Assembly (NCBI GenBank): GCA_008921705.1
Contig: VFFE01007859.1
Coordinates: 1,624,613-1,688,612, forward strand
Length of the DNA stretch: 64,000 nt
Reading direction: 5' to 3'
DNA from: Burhinus oedicnemus
Lineage: Eukaryota; Chordata; Aves; Charadriiformes; Burhinidae
The notes under the pieces are model-generated. The model did not search any database, had not been told where the DNA came from, and saw only the letters and a list, made by a program, of their open reading frames with translations. This document shows positions 62,801-64,000 of this stretch, one piece after another. Position 1 is the first letter of the stretch, and each line of letters starts with the position of its first letter. The position numbers and the translations under genes were made by a program.

Positions 62801-64000
62801 AGCAGTGAGAAAATGCCATCCAATGTAGCAGCTGTGAATAACAGGTTAATAAAGGATGTTGTAAACTAGATAAATAATGTTATAGACAAGGATGTTCGCT
62901 GCTCTAGCCACAGGTTCCTTGCATTAAACTTTGATCTGATTCTGCTACCTGTACTGTCCTATTAGAACTAAAATATGTGCATTTCAGACCAGAGAAGGAA
63001 CGGATATGTGTCCCTTATTTAGCTTCATGCCTACTCAAAGAACTGTACATGGTCATTTCTCCAGGTGGTAGAATTACTCCTTAAATTTGTAAGTTATTGT
63101 TATGAAGCTTGACAATTTATTAAACAGGCCAGAATTAAATATTGTAAATTAAATTGTAAAAGCCTGCAACATAAGCCTGTCAATCGTATAAGGTGTTGAA
63201 GAACGTTTACCCTTGGGGACAGCAGCCATTCAGTAACTAGCTTCATACCGCATGAAATTCTGGTCTCTCTTACTGTCTGAAGCTCAGGTTAATCTCTTCT
63301 GCCTCTAGCCATGAAAAAGTTAAGCATCTTGCCTAAATTATTCATTAGGACTCTCTGTGTATTTAATGGAGAGATGTCGTTTTTGCAGGAAGTCAGTCCA
63401 TCTGCTTAGAATATCAGTATTTGTCCATTGGAGGTGAATTTCCCTGTTGACTACAGCAATAACCATGATAACTGACGTGTTTTTAAGCAAGAAGTGCTCG
63501 TATGTTTAGAGACAGAAAGGTATCCTGTGCTTAGAACAGCTGTTCCAGCCAAGAATGCAGCCAAAAACAGAGCAGAGCCTTTTGACGAGTATTTTGAGCC
63601 CATTGCCTTTTAGTCACCGAAAGATCCTCTAGTAAAAAATAAATAAACAGGAATTAAAAATTAAATAGTAACAGAAAAAAACTGTCCAAATGGTAAAGCT
63701 TGTTGTACTTTAAGTAGTTGCCTGTTTCTTGATGAGAATAGAGACTTTTTCTGTCATCCATTATGAACGGGATGACAGAAGCTCTCTGGCAGAATACTGC
63801 CCAGTCTTCGCTGAGACAAACTAAAAGACCGTAAGAGTCTGCTAGCAATCAGCTGGAAAGGTGCAACAGCACCCTCTTCATTGCTCTTGAGAGTCTCTTA
63901 TTCCACCAACAGGGCACCAGGTGACCTTGCTAGAAATCCCATTCACATGGTATTAGACTTTATTCTAACTTTTGAGAGTAATTTTAAACAAGTATTTTAA

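Larger units (their letters stand above)
18102..64000 (+). other. PCLO: 5' part of PCLO intron 3 (at least 45.9 kb, runs off the window)
   Basis: From the finger-2 donor to the window end I find no sequence coding for the expected rest of zinc finger 2 (an [12 protein letters not shown] motif after an AG). No open frame resembles the acidic, Lys/Glu-rich protein that follows in Piccolo. The intron contains the CR1 clusters listed separately. The stretches 18108-28872, 30545-35439, 40200-50470 and 50770-64000 are otherwise unique AT-rich sequence with simple repeats. Confidence 0.85.
40201..64000. other. PCLO: Unique AT-rich part of PCLO intron 3 to window end, CR1-free
   Basis: Almost 24 kb without any CR1 that I recognise. 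It contains the GC-rich block at 50.5 kb, the A/C tract at 53.5 kb, a hairpin at 55.46 kb and the palindromic microsatellite at 59.7 kb. No Piccolo exon, other gene or RNA was found. Confidence 0.65.

Noticed and set aside
1..64000. tRNA, rRNA, CRISPR array, bacterial operon or integrated virus
   Set aside because: No tRNA-like A and B boxes, no regularly spaced repeats, no ribosomal sequence and no gag/pol-like translation apart from CR1 were seen. This is animal intronic DNA.

Overview
The window is vertebrate, most likely avian, chromosomal DNA. It is AT-rich and almost entirely intronic. Every interspersed repeat I can identify is a CR1 LINE fragment; I see no Alu, B1/B2 or L1 sequence, which fits a bird (or another sauropsid) and not a mammal.

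The only gene I can support is PCLO (Piccolo), a giant presynaptic active-zone scaffold, read on the + strand. Two large internal coding exons are present. The first (3485-4739; exon 2 by mammalian numbering, from memory) encodes the N-terminal conserved segment, the Pro/Gln/Lys-rich 'Q domain' repeats and the first half of zinc finger 1. The second (16704-18101; exon 3) encodes the second half of zinc finger 1, a long Pro/Lys/Gln-rich disordered linker with one conserved island, and the first half of zinc finger 2. Both exons begin after good acceptors, end with GAG and a consensus GT donor, and keep frame across the intron. Exon 1 lies upstream of the window. The exon with the rest of zinc finger 2 was not found and presumably lies downstream, so intron 3 is at least about 45.9 kb.

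Layout: 1-3484, 3' part of intron 1 with one sense CR1 at about 1058-1520; 3485-4739, exon 2; 4740-16703, intron 2 (about 12 kb) with two short antisense CR1s near its 5' end; 16704-18101, exon 3; 18102-64000, 5' part of intron 3. Intron 3 holds two antisense CR1s at 28.9-30.5 kb, and a 3.5-kb antisense CR1 cluster at 36.46-39.99 kb in which a younger 5'-truncated CR1 has inserted inside an older one. A decayed fragment follows at about 40.06 kb. The rest is unique AT-rich sequence with microsatellites and low-complexity tracts.

No tRNA, rRNA, CRISPR array, promoter or second gene could be supported. The most unusual unexplained items are a 290-codon antisense open frame in intron 2 (14953-15825), a G+C-richer block of unknown origin at 35.44-36.03 kb, and a GC-rich GGA-repeat block at about 50.48-50.76 kb.
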